Positions 8,673 through 17,428 of a stretch of DNA of 64,000 nucleotides are shown one piece after another. Position numbers and translations under genes: made by a program. This DNA is from Streptomyces sp. 130 (GTDB taxonomy: Bacteria > Actinomycetota > Actinomycetes > Streptomycetales > Streptomycetaceae), in NCBI RefSeq assembly GCF_007096885.1, contig NZ_VJNO01000034.1, positions 1 through 64,000 of the forward strand. The letters run 5' to 3'. The stretch's first letter is position 1; the number at the start of each line of letters is the position of its first letter. A model generated the notes under the pieces. That model searched no databases, was not told the DNA's origin, and saw only the letters and a program-made list of their open reading frames with translations.

Positions 8673-10028
8673 TCACACCGCAGCCGTCGTCCCCGCCGCA
8701 GCCCGCACCACGCACAGCACGCGGAACGCCGAGCGCCCCCCGTCCGCACTGGTCCGGATCACGCCGCCCACCAGCAGTTCGCGGATCAGCCGGCCGCACT
8801 CCGGCAGCGGGCGGCCGGTGAGCCGCACGACGTCCTGGAAAAGGAACTCCCCGTCGCCCACCTCGCCCAACTCCCCGATGAGCGACCGGTACGGGGCGGG
8901 CAGCGAGGCGAGCGCGCGACGCACCCGAACCTGGAGGCGGGAGCCGTCCGGGCCGCCGGCCAGGTGGTCGAGGAGCGGGGCCGGGTCGGAGTCCACGATG
9001 TTCCGCAGGGTGGACAGGTCGCACACGGTGAGCCAGGAAGCGGCGGCACCGAGCGCCGCGGGGTGGCCGTCGAGGCGGTGGCAGATCCAGGCCACATCCG
9101 CGAGCGCCCGCTCATCGGGCACGATGTCCGGCCGGACGCGGCGGAGCTGGCTGAGGAAGAAGCGTACGGCCGGCGCGTCCGTGTGTCCGGCCGCAGGGTC
9201 CGGCGCCTCCAGCGGGGAGAGCAGGAACAGGCGTTCACCGGGCACGTTCCAGGGCCGGTCACCGGTGATCAGCAGCCGCAGGCCCGGGAACATGCGCAGA
9301 AGCCTGCTCAGGCGGCCGAAGTCCAGGTCGGCGGTGTCGACGCCGTCGAGGACGAGCACGACGGCGCCGCGTACCGAAGGGCCCCCGTCGTCGTCGAGGC
9401 CGGCCAGCGCGTCCGCCAGTTCGGGCAGCACATCCCCGGGCACACCGCCGCCCCGCAGGAACCGGGCGCACTCGTCGGCGAGCCGGGGCAACGGGTCGTC
9501 GTCAGCGCGCAGGCAGTCGGGCGCGGCGCCGTCACCGTCGTGCCACAGCACCGGCAGCCCGGCCTCGTGCAGCCGCGCGGCCGCTTCCAGGGCGAGCCGG
9601 GTCTTGCCCACACCGCTCAGCCCGACGACGGTCACCAGCCGTTCGGCGCCGGACCGGAGCTCCTCCACGAGGACACCGGTCTCCGCGTCGCGCCCGACGA
9701 GCGGATACAGCGGCACGGGCGGTGCGGCCCGCTCCACGGACAGGCGCCGGACATCACCGTCCGCCCGGGGCCCGCGCCGGGCCGCGGCCTCCAGCGCGGC
9801 ACGGGCCCGGGGGCCGAGTCTGAGTGCGTCGGCGATGAGCCGCACCGTATCCGTCCTGGGCCGTTGGGCCTTCCCCTTCTCCAGGTCCCGGATGGCCCGC
9901 ACGCTGATGGTGGACAGATCCGCCAGCTCCCGCTGGGTCAGGCCGATACGGAGCCGGTGGCCGCGTATCAGGGAACCGAGCGCGGCGGTGGTGACCGGGG
10001 TGTCCTGCGGGGGAGGGCTGAGCGTCAT
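8673..10028 (-). CDS. XRE-family HTH / NB-ARC ATPase regulator
   Basis: A 451-aa regulator of the kind often found in actinobacterial biosynthetic clusters. The N-terminus carries a helix-turn-helix of the Cro/CI type (TQRELADLSTISVRAIRDLE, residues about 31-50). An NB-ARC-like ATPase follows, with Walker A GLSGVGKT near residue 130, an acidic Walker B stretch (VVLVLDGVD) and an LDGHPAA motif resembling the GLPL box. There is no TPR tail like that of AfsR-type proteins, so the C-terminus may be a short sensor. Start ATG 10028 is preceded by AGGAGT. It is transcribed towards the NRPS, and a role in switching on that cluster is inferred from position only. Confidence 0.85.
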   Translation of the reverse strand: MTLSPPPQDTPVTTAALGSLIRGHRLRIGLTQRELADLSTISVRAIRDLEKGKAQRPRTDTVRLIADALRLGPRARAALEAAARRGPRADGDVRRLSVERAAPPVPLYPLVGRDAETGVLVEELRSGAERLVTVVGLSGVGKTRLALEAAARLHEAGLPVLWHDGDGAAPDCLRADDDPLPRLADECARFLRGGGVPGDVLPELADALAGLDDDGGPSVRGAVVLVLDGVDTADLDFGRLSRLLRMFPGLRLLITGDRPWNVPGERLFLLSPLEAPDPAAGHTDAPAVRFFLSQLRRVRPDIVPDERALADVAWICHRLDGHPAALGAAASWLTVCDLSTLRNIVDSDPAPLLDHLAGGPDGSRLQVRVRRALASLPAPYRSLIGELGEVGDGEFLFQDVVRLTGRPLPECGRLIRELLVGGVIRTSADGGRSAFRVLCVVRAAAGTTAAV

Positions 10029-10343
10029 GGAAGGACTCCTGCTCGTCGGGGAATGAGCGCCCCGGAAGCGGCTGCGGGCCGGGGCGCCGGAGGGACGGCT
10101 GTCGTGCCTTGCTGCTGCCCGGGATCCTCCGCGCGCGCCCTATCCGGGAGGCATCGCGCGCCCAACGCCGCCACGGGGCCGGCCCGCCCCTCCGGGATAG
10201 CCGACCGGACTGCCGCGCGGGCAGGCGATAAGGGATGCCGGACCGTGATAGCGGGGGGATAGGGGCGGGGGCGGTGCCGTGAATCCGCCCGTTCCTAACT
10301 TGGTGCCCACAAGGAAACGGAACACCGACGAAGGGACAGTCCG
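10029..10343. other. Divergent control region between XRE/NB-ARC regulator and secreted peptide
   Basis: No gene is seen. The right half has several GATA-GGG-like runs (near 10227, 10247 and 10257), just before the leader of the 64-aa peptide gene. These repeated purine tracts could be binding sites, but I cannot name the regulator. Confidence 0.45.
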
Positions 10344-10538
10344 ATGAACAAGAACACCACCGCCCGCAACGCCCTCCGCGCCGCCATCGCCACCGCCGCG
10401 GTCGTGATCGTCACCGGCATCGGCGTCCAGGTGGGCTGGGCCGACGACACCTCCGGCACCGGCACCCAGCCGACCGGCACCAGCAGCACCCCCACCCCGG
10501 GCTCCACCGGCTCCACCGACAACAACCCCTGGGACTGA
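10344..10538 (+). CDS. Small secreted peptide, 64 aa, unknown function
   Basis: I do not recognise this gene. The product begins MNKNTTARNALRAAI, followed by a hydrophobic core (about residues 13-31) and a likely cleavage after GWA, which together make a Sec signal peptide. The mature part is only about 31 residues, rich in Thr, Gly, Ser and Pro, ends in NNPWD and has no cysteine. ATG 10344 follows a purine-rich GAAGGGACAG. It lies on the plus strand between two minus-strand regulators, so it has its own transcription unit. It could be an exported signal or a cell-surface tail; its short length makes the call moderate. Confidence 0.65.
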   Translation: MNKNTTARNALRAAIATAAVVIVTGIGVQVGWADDTSGTGTQPTGTSSTPTPGSTGSTDNNPWD

Positions 10539-10613
10539 CCCCGCCGGGCGCCCTCCGCGCCCCGCCCACGGCCCGCGAGGGCCAGGACGGTGACGATCAG
10601 CCGCCCACAGGAC

Positions 10614-13600
10614 TCAGCCGGCGCCCAACAGCCGACGGGTCTCGGCCAGTTCCCGCTTCATGCCCCGGCTCGCGAAGACCTCCACCGCGGGGGCCAGCAG
10701 TTCCCGGGAACGCCCCGGCTCCTCCTCGCTCAGCAGCCGCGCCAGATCGAGGCGGGCCAGAGCGCCACCGCCGAAATCCATGATCTGCTCCCGGGCCGCG
10801 ACGGCCCGGTCGAAGAAGTACCGCGCCCGGTCGGGCCGCCCCATCAGCACGAACGCCTGACCGAGGTCCCGCAGCAGATGCCCCTCGCCGATCACATCAC
10901 CGGAATCCCGGCACAGCTCCAGGACCTCCGTGAACGTCAGCACCGCGAGATCCAGCTCACCCCGCTCCAGCCGCAGCTGGCCCACCCGGCGCAGGGTCCG
11001 CGCCCGGCCGCCCAGGTAGCCCACCCCGTCGTATATCTCCAGAGCCTCGTCCAACTGCGCCTGCGCCGCGTCCGTCTCGCCCCGGCGCATCCGGATGTGG
11101 GCGCTCTGCGTCAGCACGATCGCCCGCCCCACCACGTCACCGGCCCGGTCGAAGTCCGCCAGGGACCGCTCGTAGAGCGCGAGAGCGGTGTCGTCGTCCC
11201 CGTTCGTCCGCGCGATGAGCGCCATGTCGCGGCGGCACAGCGCCTCGCCCTGCGGTTCGTCCAGCGCCTGGAAGACGTCGAGCGCCGAACTCAGCGCCTG
11301 GCGCGCCATGTCGAACTCGTTGCGGCTCATGTACAGCGAACCCAGCGAGGCCCGGACGGCGGCGGTGCCCCGCAGATTTCCGGCCTTGCGCACGGCGGCC
11401 AGCGCCCGTACGTGGGTCTGCTCCCACAGGTCGTAGTGGCCCCGCACCTCGAACAGCGTCACCAGGGTCGTCGCCAGATTCCAGCTGACGTCGTGCAGGC
11501 CCTCGTCGGCGGCGTGCTCCACCATCCCGCACAGGGCCGCCTGCTCCGCGTCGAACCAGGCCAGCGGGTCCGCGAGCAGCTCACCCACGCACGACGGGGG
11601 CGGCGCCCAGCGCGGGGCGTCACCGTGCAGGACGGTGAAGTCACCGCCGTACACCTTGCGATGCGCCTCCTGCGCCAGATACATCCAGCCGCCCGCCATC
11701 CGCACGAGCGCGTCCCGGCGCAGCTCCGGCGCGTCCTGCGCGGCCAGCTGCTCGCGCGCGTAGACGCGGATGATCTCGTGGAACTGATACCGGTAGCCGC
11801 CGGTCCGCTCCACCCCCACCACATCCAGCATCTGCATGTCGACCAGCGGTTCCAGCAGGTCCGACGGCACGGGACGGTCGTCCTCCAGCAGCGCGCCCGC
11901 CAGCCAGTCCGGCAGCGTCGGAGTACGCGCCATGGACAGCAGCCGCAGCAGCCTCCGGTCGTCGGGCACCAGACCGTTGTACGTCAGCGACAGGCTGGCG
12001 CGCATCGTCATCTCGCCGTGCGCCAACTCGTCCAGCCGGTGGCGTTCGTTGGCCAGCCGGTGCACCATCGACGCGAGCGTCCAGTGCGGGCGGGCGGCCA
12101 GCCGGGCGGCCACGATCCGCAACGCCAACGGCAGCCGCCCCACCGTACGCACCAGGGCCTCGGCCGACGCGGCTTCGCCCTCGACCCGCTCCTCCCCGAT
12201 GATCCGGGACAGCAGTTTCAGCGCCCGGTCATCGTCCAGGACGTCCAGCTCCACGCGATGCGCGCCCGGCAGGGCCGTCAGCCGGGCCCGGCTGGTGACC
12301 AGGACCGCGCAGTCCCGGCTCCCCGGCAGCAGCGGCTGCACCTGGCTCTCCGACGCGGCGTCGTCCAGGACCACCAGGAGACGGCGGGAGGCCAGGCGGG
12401 TGCGGTACATCTCCGCCCGCTCGTCCAGCGAGTCCGGGATCAGCTGGCCCGGGATGCCCAGGGCCCGCAGGAAGCGGCCCAGCACCTCCGTGGTGGTGGC
12501 CGGAGTGCCGGTGCCGCGCAGATCGCAGTACAACTGGCCGTCCGGGAACCCCGTCTCCGCGAGCCGGTGCGCGAGATTCACCGCGAGCGTCGACTTGCCG
12601 GTGCCCGGCTTCCCGGTGATCACGGCCAGCCCGACCGCCTTGCGCTCCCGGCCGCCGGCCAGCGCCTTCTCCAGCGCGGCGAGCTGCGTCTCGTCGGCCA
12701 CGAAGTCCGAGGTCGCGGCTGGCAGCTGCTGCGGCCGGGCGTCGTGCGGCTGCGGTTCGACCGGGGCGGCGGGGGAGTCCTGGCCGGCCCCGGGTGCCGG
12801 GCGCGCGTCCGGGGCACCGGTGGGGATGCCGGTCTCGGTGCGGCCCGTGCCGGTACGGGCGGCGCCCGCGCTGCCGCCATCGGCGCGCGGCACGGCGCGT
12901 CCGGTGCCCTCGGACGGCTGCCGGGGTGCGGCGGTCTCGGCGGCGCCCGCGCCCGTAACGGCCCCGTCGCCGCTTGACCGGGGCGTCTGCGCCCGTACCG
13001 GCGCGGGCAGTTCGCCGGCCAGGATGGCCGCCTCCAGCCGGCGCAGCTCCCGGCCCGGTTCGAGCCCCAGTTCCTGGTCGAGGATCCGGCGCCCGTCCCG
13101 GAACGCCTCCAGCGCCTCCGCCTGCCGGCCGGACCAGTACAGGGCGCACATCAGCTGGCCCCGCAGTCGTTCCCGCAACGGGTTCTCGTGCGTGAGCAGT
13201 TGCAGCTCACCGACCAGCCGGTCGTGCCGGCCCAGCTCCAGCTCCAACTGCATCCGCAGCTCGACGGCGCTCAGCCGCTCCTCGTGGAGCCGGCGCGCCT
13301 TGTTGGCGAGCGGGCCGCTGTCCAGGCCGGTCAGGGAGTCCCCCTGCCACAGCGCCACCGCGGACTTCAGGAGCGCCACCGCCTTCTCCGACTCGCCCTC
13401 GTCGCGGTGCCGCCGGGCCATCGCGACCAGGCCGGTGAAGAGCAGTGAGTCCACGTCCCCGGTGTCCACGTGCAGGACGTATCCCGGCGGGCGCGTCGAT
13501 ATCGACACCGTGCTGTCCGCCCCGGCCAGGAGCTTCCGCAGCCGGGACACGCAGATCTGCACCTGGGTGCGGGCGGTCTCCGGCGGGTTGTCCTCCCAGA

Positions 13601-13796
13601 TGAGGTCCACCAGGTAGGGCGTGCTGACGACCCGGTTCGCTTCGAGCAGCAACGCCGCGAGGATGACCTCCTGCCGCCCGGGCGGCACCCGCAGCGGACC
13701 GTCCTTGCCGCGCACCTGGAGCGGACCCAGCAACTGGAAGGGAGGTCTCGCCGCGCCCGGGGCATCCTGGACCGTGTGCGTCGTACCCTCGGCCAC
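10614..13796 (-). CDS. AfsR-like SARP transcriptional activator (BTAD, NB-ARC, TPR)
   Basis: A 1060-aa activator of the Streptomyces antibiotic regulatory protein family. The OmpR-type winged helix and bacterial transcriptional activation domain occupy about residues 15-265 (VRGKDGPLRVPPGRQEVILA, then TRTQ/ARTQVQICVSRLRKLL). A Pro/Ala/Gly-rich linker runs about 270-365. The NB-ARC ATPase has Walker A GKPGTGKS near residue 395 and a Walker B LLVVLDDA near 460. TPR-type helical repeats fill about 700-1050. Start ATG 13796 gives MAEGTTHTV. Large SARPs of this architecture switch on antibiotic clusters and may respond to phosphorylation, as AfsR does. The NRPS is the nearest plausible target. Confidence 0.92.
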   Translation of the reverse strand: MAEGTTHTVQDAPGAARPPFQLLGPLQVRGKDGPLRVPPGRQEVILAALLLEANRVVSTPYLVDLIWEDNPPETARTQVQICVSRLRKLLAGADSTVSISTRPPGYVLHVDTGDVDSLLFTGLVAMARRHRDEGESEKAVALLKSAVALWQGDSLTGLDSGPLANKARRLHEERLSAVELRMQLELELGRHDRLVGELQLLTHENPLRERLRGQLMCALYWSGRQAEALEAFRDGRRILDQELGLEPGRELRRLEAAILAGELPAPVRAQTPRSSGDGAVTGAGAAETAAPRQPSEGTGRAVPRADGGSAGAARTGTGRTETGIPTGAPDARPAPGAGQDSPAAPVEPQPHDARPQQLPAATSDFVADETQLAALEKALAGGRERKAVGLAVITGKPGTGKSTLAVNLAHRLAETGFPDGQLYCDLRGTGTPATTTEVLGRFLRALGIPGQLIPDSLDERAEMYRTRLASRRLLVVLDDAASESQVQPLLPGSRDCAVLVTSRARLTALPGAHRVELDVLDDDRALKLLSRIIGEERVEGEAASAEALVRTVGRLPLALRIVAARLAARPHWTLASMVHRLANERHRLDELAHGEMTMRASLSLTYNGLVPDDRRLLRLLSMARTPTLPDWLAGALLEDDRPVPSDLLEPLVDMQMLDVVGVERTGGYRYQFHEIIRVYAREQLAAQDAPELRRDALVRMAGGWMYLAQEAHRKVYGGDFTVLHGDAPRWAPPPSCVGELLADPLAWFDAEQAALCGMVEHAADEGLHDVSWNLATTLVTLFEVRGHYDLWEQTHVRALAAVRKAGNLRGTAAVRASLGSLYMSRNEFDMARQALSSALDVFQALDEPQGEALCRRDMALIARTNGDDDTALALYERSLADFDRAGDVVGRAIVLTQSAHIRMRRGETDAAQAQLDEALEIYDGVGYLGGRARTLRRVGQLRLERGELDLAVLTFTEVLELCRDSGDVIGEGHLLRDLGQAFVLMGRPDRARYFFDRAVAAREQIMDFGGGALARLDLARLLSEEEPGRSRELLAPAVEVFASRGMKRELAETRRLLGAG

Positions 13797-13819
13797 CGAG
13801 ACCCCCAGCTCGTAAGCGC

Positions 13820-13837
13820 GTTGACTCCGGGATCAAC
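13820..13837. promoter_or_regulatory. Inverted repeat upstream of SARP gene
   Basis: Dyad GTTGA-N8-TCAAC located 24-41 bp before the SARP start codon and within the divergent region shared with the SnoaL-fold gene. Its position suits an operator or autoregulatory site; this is inference. Confidence 0.35.
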
Positions 13838-13974
13838 GTCCCCAAAGTTTTCACAATCCTCACGCATCTGTCCATCCTGCATGCCCAGCGTGACGGGTCA
13901 GCGAATAGCCGGGCGATAGGCGGGGGTTGGTGCGGCCCGGAAGAGTGCCGGCCAAGGAGAAAGGAGGCGTCCCC

Positions 13975-14373
13975 ATGCACACCGACGCCTGGACGGGCAG
14001 CGCCCCGTACACCGGGGGCGACCTGGTCACCGCCGCGGGGACCGACCACGTCCGTCTCGTCTACGAATACCTCGACGCGGGCGACCTGGACGCGTGCGCC
14101 TCCCTGCTGCACGGCCACGTCGCCCTGGACCTGCCCGGCGCCCCCACGGCCCACGGCCGGGCCGCGTTCGTGCACGCCCACCGCGACCACCTCGGGGCCC
14201 CGGCCCGCCACGAGATCGACCACGTCGTCGCCCACGCCCGCAAGGTGGTGGCCGAGGGCCGCCGCTTCGGCCAGGGCACCGGGGACACGTGCGTGCGCTT
14301 CGTGGACTTCTTCGGCATCGCCGAGGACGGCATGGTGGAGTCCTGCGTCCGCTACTACCACGCGTTGCCCTGA
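13975..14373 (+). CDS. SnoaL/NTF2-like fold protein
   Basis: A 132-aa protein with the cone-shaped NTF2-like fold pattern: an N-terminal helix (DHVRLVYEYLDAGDLDACAS), a HGHVALDLPGAP strand, and a C-terminal FVDFFGIAEDGMVESCVRYY strand pair. Such proteins act as small cyclases, isomerases or ligand binders. ATG 13975 is chosen because AAGGAG/AAAGGAGG lies just upstream; the frame extends to 13927 without support. It diverges from the SARP gene across 178 bp. No catalytic residues can be assigned with confidence, so the substrate is unknown. Confidence 0.75.
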   Translation: MHTDAWTGSAPYTGGDLVTAAGTDHVRLVYEYLDAGDLDACASLLHGHVALDLPGAPTAHGRAAFVHAHRDHLGAPARHEIDHVVAHARKVVAEGRRFGQGTGDTCVRFVDFFGIAEDGMVESCVRYYHALP

Positions 14374-14674
14374 CCGGCGCCGCCCGCCGAGCGCGGCGCG
14401 CCGGCGCGGCAGTGGCGCGGAAGGCCCGGCTGACCACGGCCGCGCCGGTGAGGCCGCACCGGGCGGCGACGGCCGGATGCGCTGCCGGCACAGCTCGGGG
14501 CGGGCCGGGTCCGGGCGGCACCCGTCGAGCCGGCGACGGCGGTCGTTCCGGCGGCGGTCGTTCCGGCGACGCTCTCCGTGTGCGGGCCGCTGGATCGGCC
14601 GAGATCGCGGCATCCGGCGACCGGCTGCCGGTATCCGTCGGCCGGGCAACCGGCTACCGGCGGCCGGTCGCGGG
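14374..14674. other. Intergenic region, no gene seen
   Basis: Spacer between convergent genes. It has GC-rich short repeats (CGGTCGTTCCGGCG twice near 14540-14575, and CGGCGACCGG/GGCAACCGGC runs near 14615-14665) but no clean terminator hairpin with a T tract. Confidence 0.5.
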
Positions 14675-15904
14675 TCAGGTCGCGGCGGGCCGGGCCGGCG
14701 CCTCCGGTGAGCGCAGCACCAGCAGGGTGATCTCGCTGGGCGCGAAGACACGGAACGGCGGGCCCCAGAATCCGGTGCCCCGGCTGGTGTAGAGCTGTGT
14801 GCGGTCGCCGTGGCGGCTCAGCCCGGCTACGGCCGGCTGGTCGAGGCGGACCAGGTAGTGGAAGGGCCAGATCTGGCCGCCGTGGGTGTGGCCCGACAAC
14901 TGGAGGTCCACGCCGCCCTCGGCGGCCCGGTCGATGAACTTCGGCTGGTGCGCCAGGAGCAGCACGGGCAGCTCCGGATCGGCGCCGTCCAGCGCCCCGG
15001 CGAGGTGCGCGCGGTGGCCGGCCAGCCCGGAGGACTCGGCGGTGACGTCGTCCACACCGGCGACCACGAGGGTGTCCCCGCCGCGTTCGAGCAGCACATG
15101 GCGGTTGCGCAGCGGCTGCCAGCCCAGCTCGTCCATCAGGTCCACCCAGCCCTGCGCCTCGCTGTAGTACTCGTGGTTCCCGGTGACGTAGACGCGGGCG
15201 TGGGCGGCGCGCACCGTGCCGAGCGGCGCGGCCTGGGCGCGGCGGCGGTCGGCGGTGCCGTCCGCGATGTCACCGGTGTGGCAGACCAGGTCCGCCTCCA
15301 GCGCGTTGACCTCCGCGCACACCCGCTCCGACCAGCGGACCCGGTCCAGCGGCCCGTAGTGCGTGTCGGTGACGAGGACGACCCGTGTGCCGTCCAGACC
15401 CGGCCCCAGGCGCGGCAGCCGTACCTCGACCCGGCGCACCCTCGGCACCCGGCGCGCCTCGGCGTAACCCCAGCCGAGCAGGGCCGCGGCGGCCCCCAGC
15501 ACCGACCAGGTGACGATCCTGGCCCGGTCCTGCCCGTCGCCGGCCCCGGCCAGGACCAGGGCGAGCCGCAGCAGGACGCCCAGCAGCACGGACCAGGTGA
15601 ACAGCACCCAGATGGACCCGAGCAGGCTGTCCCCGACGATCGCCGCCCGGTCCCGCTGCCGCCTGCCGTGTCCGCGCACCATCGCGACCGGCATGGTGAC
15701 GAGGCCGAGCACGAAGAGACAGGTGCCGCCCACGGTGACGGGAAGCGGCCAGTGCTGCCCGGCGTACAGCAGCACCCAGCACGGCACGGCCCACAGCAGG
15801 ACCGGGGCGACCAACGGGACGTAACGCATCAGGCGCCGCACCCGTCCCGGCGGTCCCGCCGCCGCCTCGCCGTCCGCGGCCCGGGCCTCGCTGGTATCGG
15901 TCAC
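14675..15904 (-). CDS. Membrane-anchored metallophosphoesterase
   Basis: A 409-aa calcineurin-like phosphoesterase, YkuE/YaeI-like. About four hydrophobic segments occupy the first 150 residues, then the catalytic domain carries the metal motifs in order: TDTHYG (DxH), HTGDIADG (GDxxD), TGNHEYY (GNHE), LLAHQPKF and SGHTHGGQ (GHxH). The enzyme probably hydrolyses a phosphoester near the membrane, for example a lipid-linked phosphate. GTG 15904 is chosen over an upstream in-frame start because GAGGAGGGG precedes it and the upstream residues are low-complexity. It stands apart from its neighbours. Confidence 0.9.
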   Translation of the reverse strand: MTDTSEARAADGEAAAGPPGRVRRLMRYVPLVAPVLLWAVPCWVLLYAGQHWPLPVTVGGTCLFVLGLVTMPVAMVRGHGRRQRDRAAIVGDSLLGSIWVLFTWSVLLGVLLRLALVLAGAGDGQDRARIVTWSVLGAAAALLGWGYAEARRVPRVRRVEVRLPRLGPGLDGTRVVLVTDTHYGPLDRVRWSERVCAEVNALEADLVCHTGDIADGTADRRRAQAAPLGTVRAAHARVYVTGNHEYYSEAQGWVDLMDELGWQPLRNRHVLLERGGDTLVVAGVDDVTAESSGLAGHRAHLAGALDGADPELPVLLLAHQPKFIDRAAEGGVDLQLSGHTHGGQIWPFHYLVRLDQPAVAGLSRHGDRTQLYTSRGTGFWGPPFRVFAPSEITLLVLRSPEAPARPAAT

Positions 15905-16032
15905 GTTTCCCCTCCTCGCACGGCCGGAACGCCGCCGGGCACTGTACCGGGTCGGCGCGGAGGGCTTGGGGACGGCCGTGGCCGGCCGGTGTGCGGAGAC
16001 TCCGCCGGCCCCGGCGGCGATCGTACGAAAAC

Positions 16033-16500
16033 TCAGCCGGCCCTGGCGGCGATCCAGGCGTCCAGCTGCTCGCGGGTGGTGGTGGGGTCCGCGATCAGCC
16101 CGGCCAGTTCGTCGTCGGCGTGGTGGCGGGTCGAGACCGCCGGGCAGCGTTGGCACGCCTCCACGCCGCTCTGCGACCACCACTGGCACTTAGGCCGCAG
16201 ATGGCAGCGCGGCACGGCCGCCTCGACCACCTTCGGCGCGGCGGCGACCACTCGCTCCACGAGGGCGCACTCGTCGCCCCGGCGGTTCGCGCAGCCGCTG
16301 ACGCAGTGCGAGGCGAACCGCAGGATGCGCCGGGGGTCGATGCCTTCGGGCACATCGCCCAGCACCTGGGAGGCGGGCACCGGGTCGGCCAGATAGGCGA
16401 CCCGGCCCTCCTGCCCGGACCGCACACCCAGGACGACCGCCTCGGGCGCGTGCGCGTCACCGCTGGGACACCAGCTCGTCGGGGAATTGTCCTTGTCCAC
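16033..16500 (-). CDS. Eight-cysteine protein, possible metal or Fe-S binder
   Basis: I do not recognise the family. It is 155 aa, starting at GTG 16500. Eight cysteines sit in the pattern C near residue 11, HCVSGC, ECAL, RCHLRPKC and ACQRC, suggesting an iron-sulfur or zinc centre. Two tryptophans (CQWW) and two histidines (RHH) are nearby. The C-terminus is a helical tail (DPTTTREQLDAWIAARAG). The gene starts 19 bp after the stop of the secreted peptide gene at 16520-16762 and is very likely co-transcribed with it, so it could modify or chaperone that peptide. The protein has no signal peptide and should be cytoplasmic. Confidence 0.7.
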   Translation of the reverse strand: MDKDNSPTSWCPSGDAHAPEAVVLGVRSGQEGRVAYLADPVPASQVLGDVPEGIDPRRILRFASHCVSGCANRRGDECALVERVVAAAPKVVEAAVPRCHLRPKCQWWSQSGVEACQRCPAVSTRHHADDELAGLIADPTTTREQLDAWIAARAG

Positions 16501-16519
16501 GGTCCTCGGCCCCTTCGCG

Positions 16520-16762
16520 TCAGCAGGCGGCGCGGGAGGCCGCGCTGTTCGGGTTGCTGTAGCCGGTCGGGTCGATGCCCAGCGCCGCGCCGGACTCCTG
16601 CTCGACGGCCTGCTGGATGCTCGCCTTCAGCTGCTCCAGCGAGGTGACGCGCTCGACGGGGGCGGCGGTGGCGGTGGGCGATCCCGCCACCAGGACACCG
16701 GCGGTGACGAGGGCCACGGCGGCAGCGGTGGCCGCCGCCGTCCGGGACGAGTTCTTCTTCAT
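16520..16762 (-). CDS. Secreted 80-aa peptide ending in cysteine
   Basis: I do not recognise this gene. MKKNSSRTAA plus a hydrophobic stretch to about residue 29 and the site TATAAP form a clear Sec signal peptide. The mature part (about 45 residues) has an amphipathic helix (SLEQLKASIQQAVEQES) and then a Gly/Ser/Asn-rich tail, IDPTGYSNPNSAASRAAC, whose last residue is the only cysteine. ATG 16762 is preceded by AGGGAG. It is the first gene of a two-gene unit with the eight-cysteine protein. The tail resembles what one would expect of a precursor core or a cross-linkable surface peptide, but that is inference. Confidence 0.7.
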   Translation of the reverse strand: MKKNSSRTAAATAAAVALVTAGVLVAGSPTATAAPVERVTSLEQLKASIQQAVEQESGAALGIDPTGYSNPNSAASRAAC

Positions 16763-17428
16763 GGGGACTCCCTTGGCTGCGGACATGGTCCGGCCGCTCG
16801 GATGCGGCCGTTCCCGTGTGCGGAACGCTAGGGGCCGGGCCGTGCGCCGGACGGCAGTCGCAGCGGCGGTCGAGCGGCAGTCCCGGGCCGGCCGGCCGGC
16901 TCCCCCCGGCCGTGCGCGATTTTGTGAGACGTCCCTGACGGCGGTCCTGCGCCACGTCGGGGGCCAGGAGGGGATGAGCACCCATGACGTGCCGGGTCCG
17001 GCAGCGGACCGTACCGCTGGTGAACGCGAACCCGGCCGACGACTCCGGCGCCGCACCCGCGGAGTGCGGCCCCTCCCGCGGCCGTCCCGCCATGCGCCCG
17101 CCGCCCCCGGGACGGCGCGCGTACGGCGGGACGTTTCCTCGGAATTCGCCGCGTATGGCGGTGACCTGCGAAAGCAGAGGCATCTGACACTGATGTGGGC
17201 GCCGCAGCAGCGCGGCACGCAACGAAGAAGTTCCGGTGGCCGGACGTCACCCGCCCACAGGCCCCGCCTCGGAGCGGTTGGCTCCCTCGTGCCCGACCGG
17301 CTTCTCGTCCGCCCGGTGTTCAGCCACCGGGAACACGGCGTTGGCGCCGCGCAGTGCCCGATACGGCGGTTCGCGCCCGCAGCGACGGCGACCGGTGGTC
17401 CCGGTCGTCTTTGAGGAGGAGTTGGAGA
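16763..17428. other. Long intergenic region between divergent units
   Basis: A 666-bp stretch carrying the promoters of the minus-strand peptide unit and the plus-strand alcohol dehydrogenase. One frame (ATG 16974 to 17414) has an AGGAGG-like site, but its product is mostly Arg, Pro and Gly and I do not accept it as a gene. The last 20 bp (TTGAGGAGGAGTTGGAGA) hold the strong ribosome-binding site of the dehydrogenase. Confidence 0.5.

Noticed and set aside
8385..10262. A 625-codon plus-strand frame across the spacer and the XRE/NB-ARC regulator
   Set aside because: Low-complexity, Arg/Ala-rich and antisense to a gene with clear HTH and P-loop motifs.
10614..12977. A long plus-strand frame opposite the SARP gene
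   Set aside because: Gln/Arg/His-rich shadow of the AfsR-like gene, whose P-loop and TPR motifs are on the minus strand.
14675..16189. Longer version of the metallophosphoesterase starting at 16189
   Set aside because: The extra N-terminus overlaps the antisense eight-Cys gene, is low-complexity and lacks a ribosome-binding site; GTG 15904 has GAGGAGGGG.
16974..17414. A plus-strand frame with an AGGAGG-like site upstream of the alcohol dehydrogenase
   Set aside because: The product is almost all Arg, Pro, Gly and Ala with no fold pattern; more likely leader DNA.
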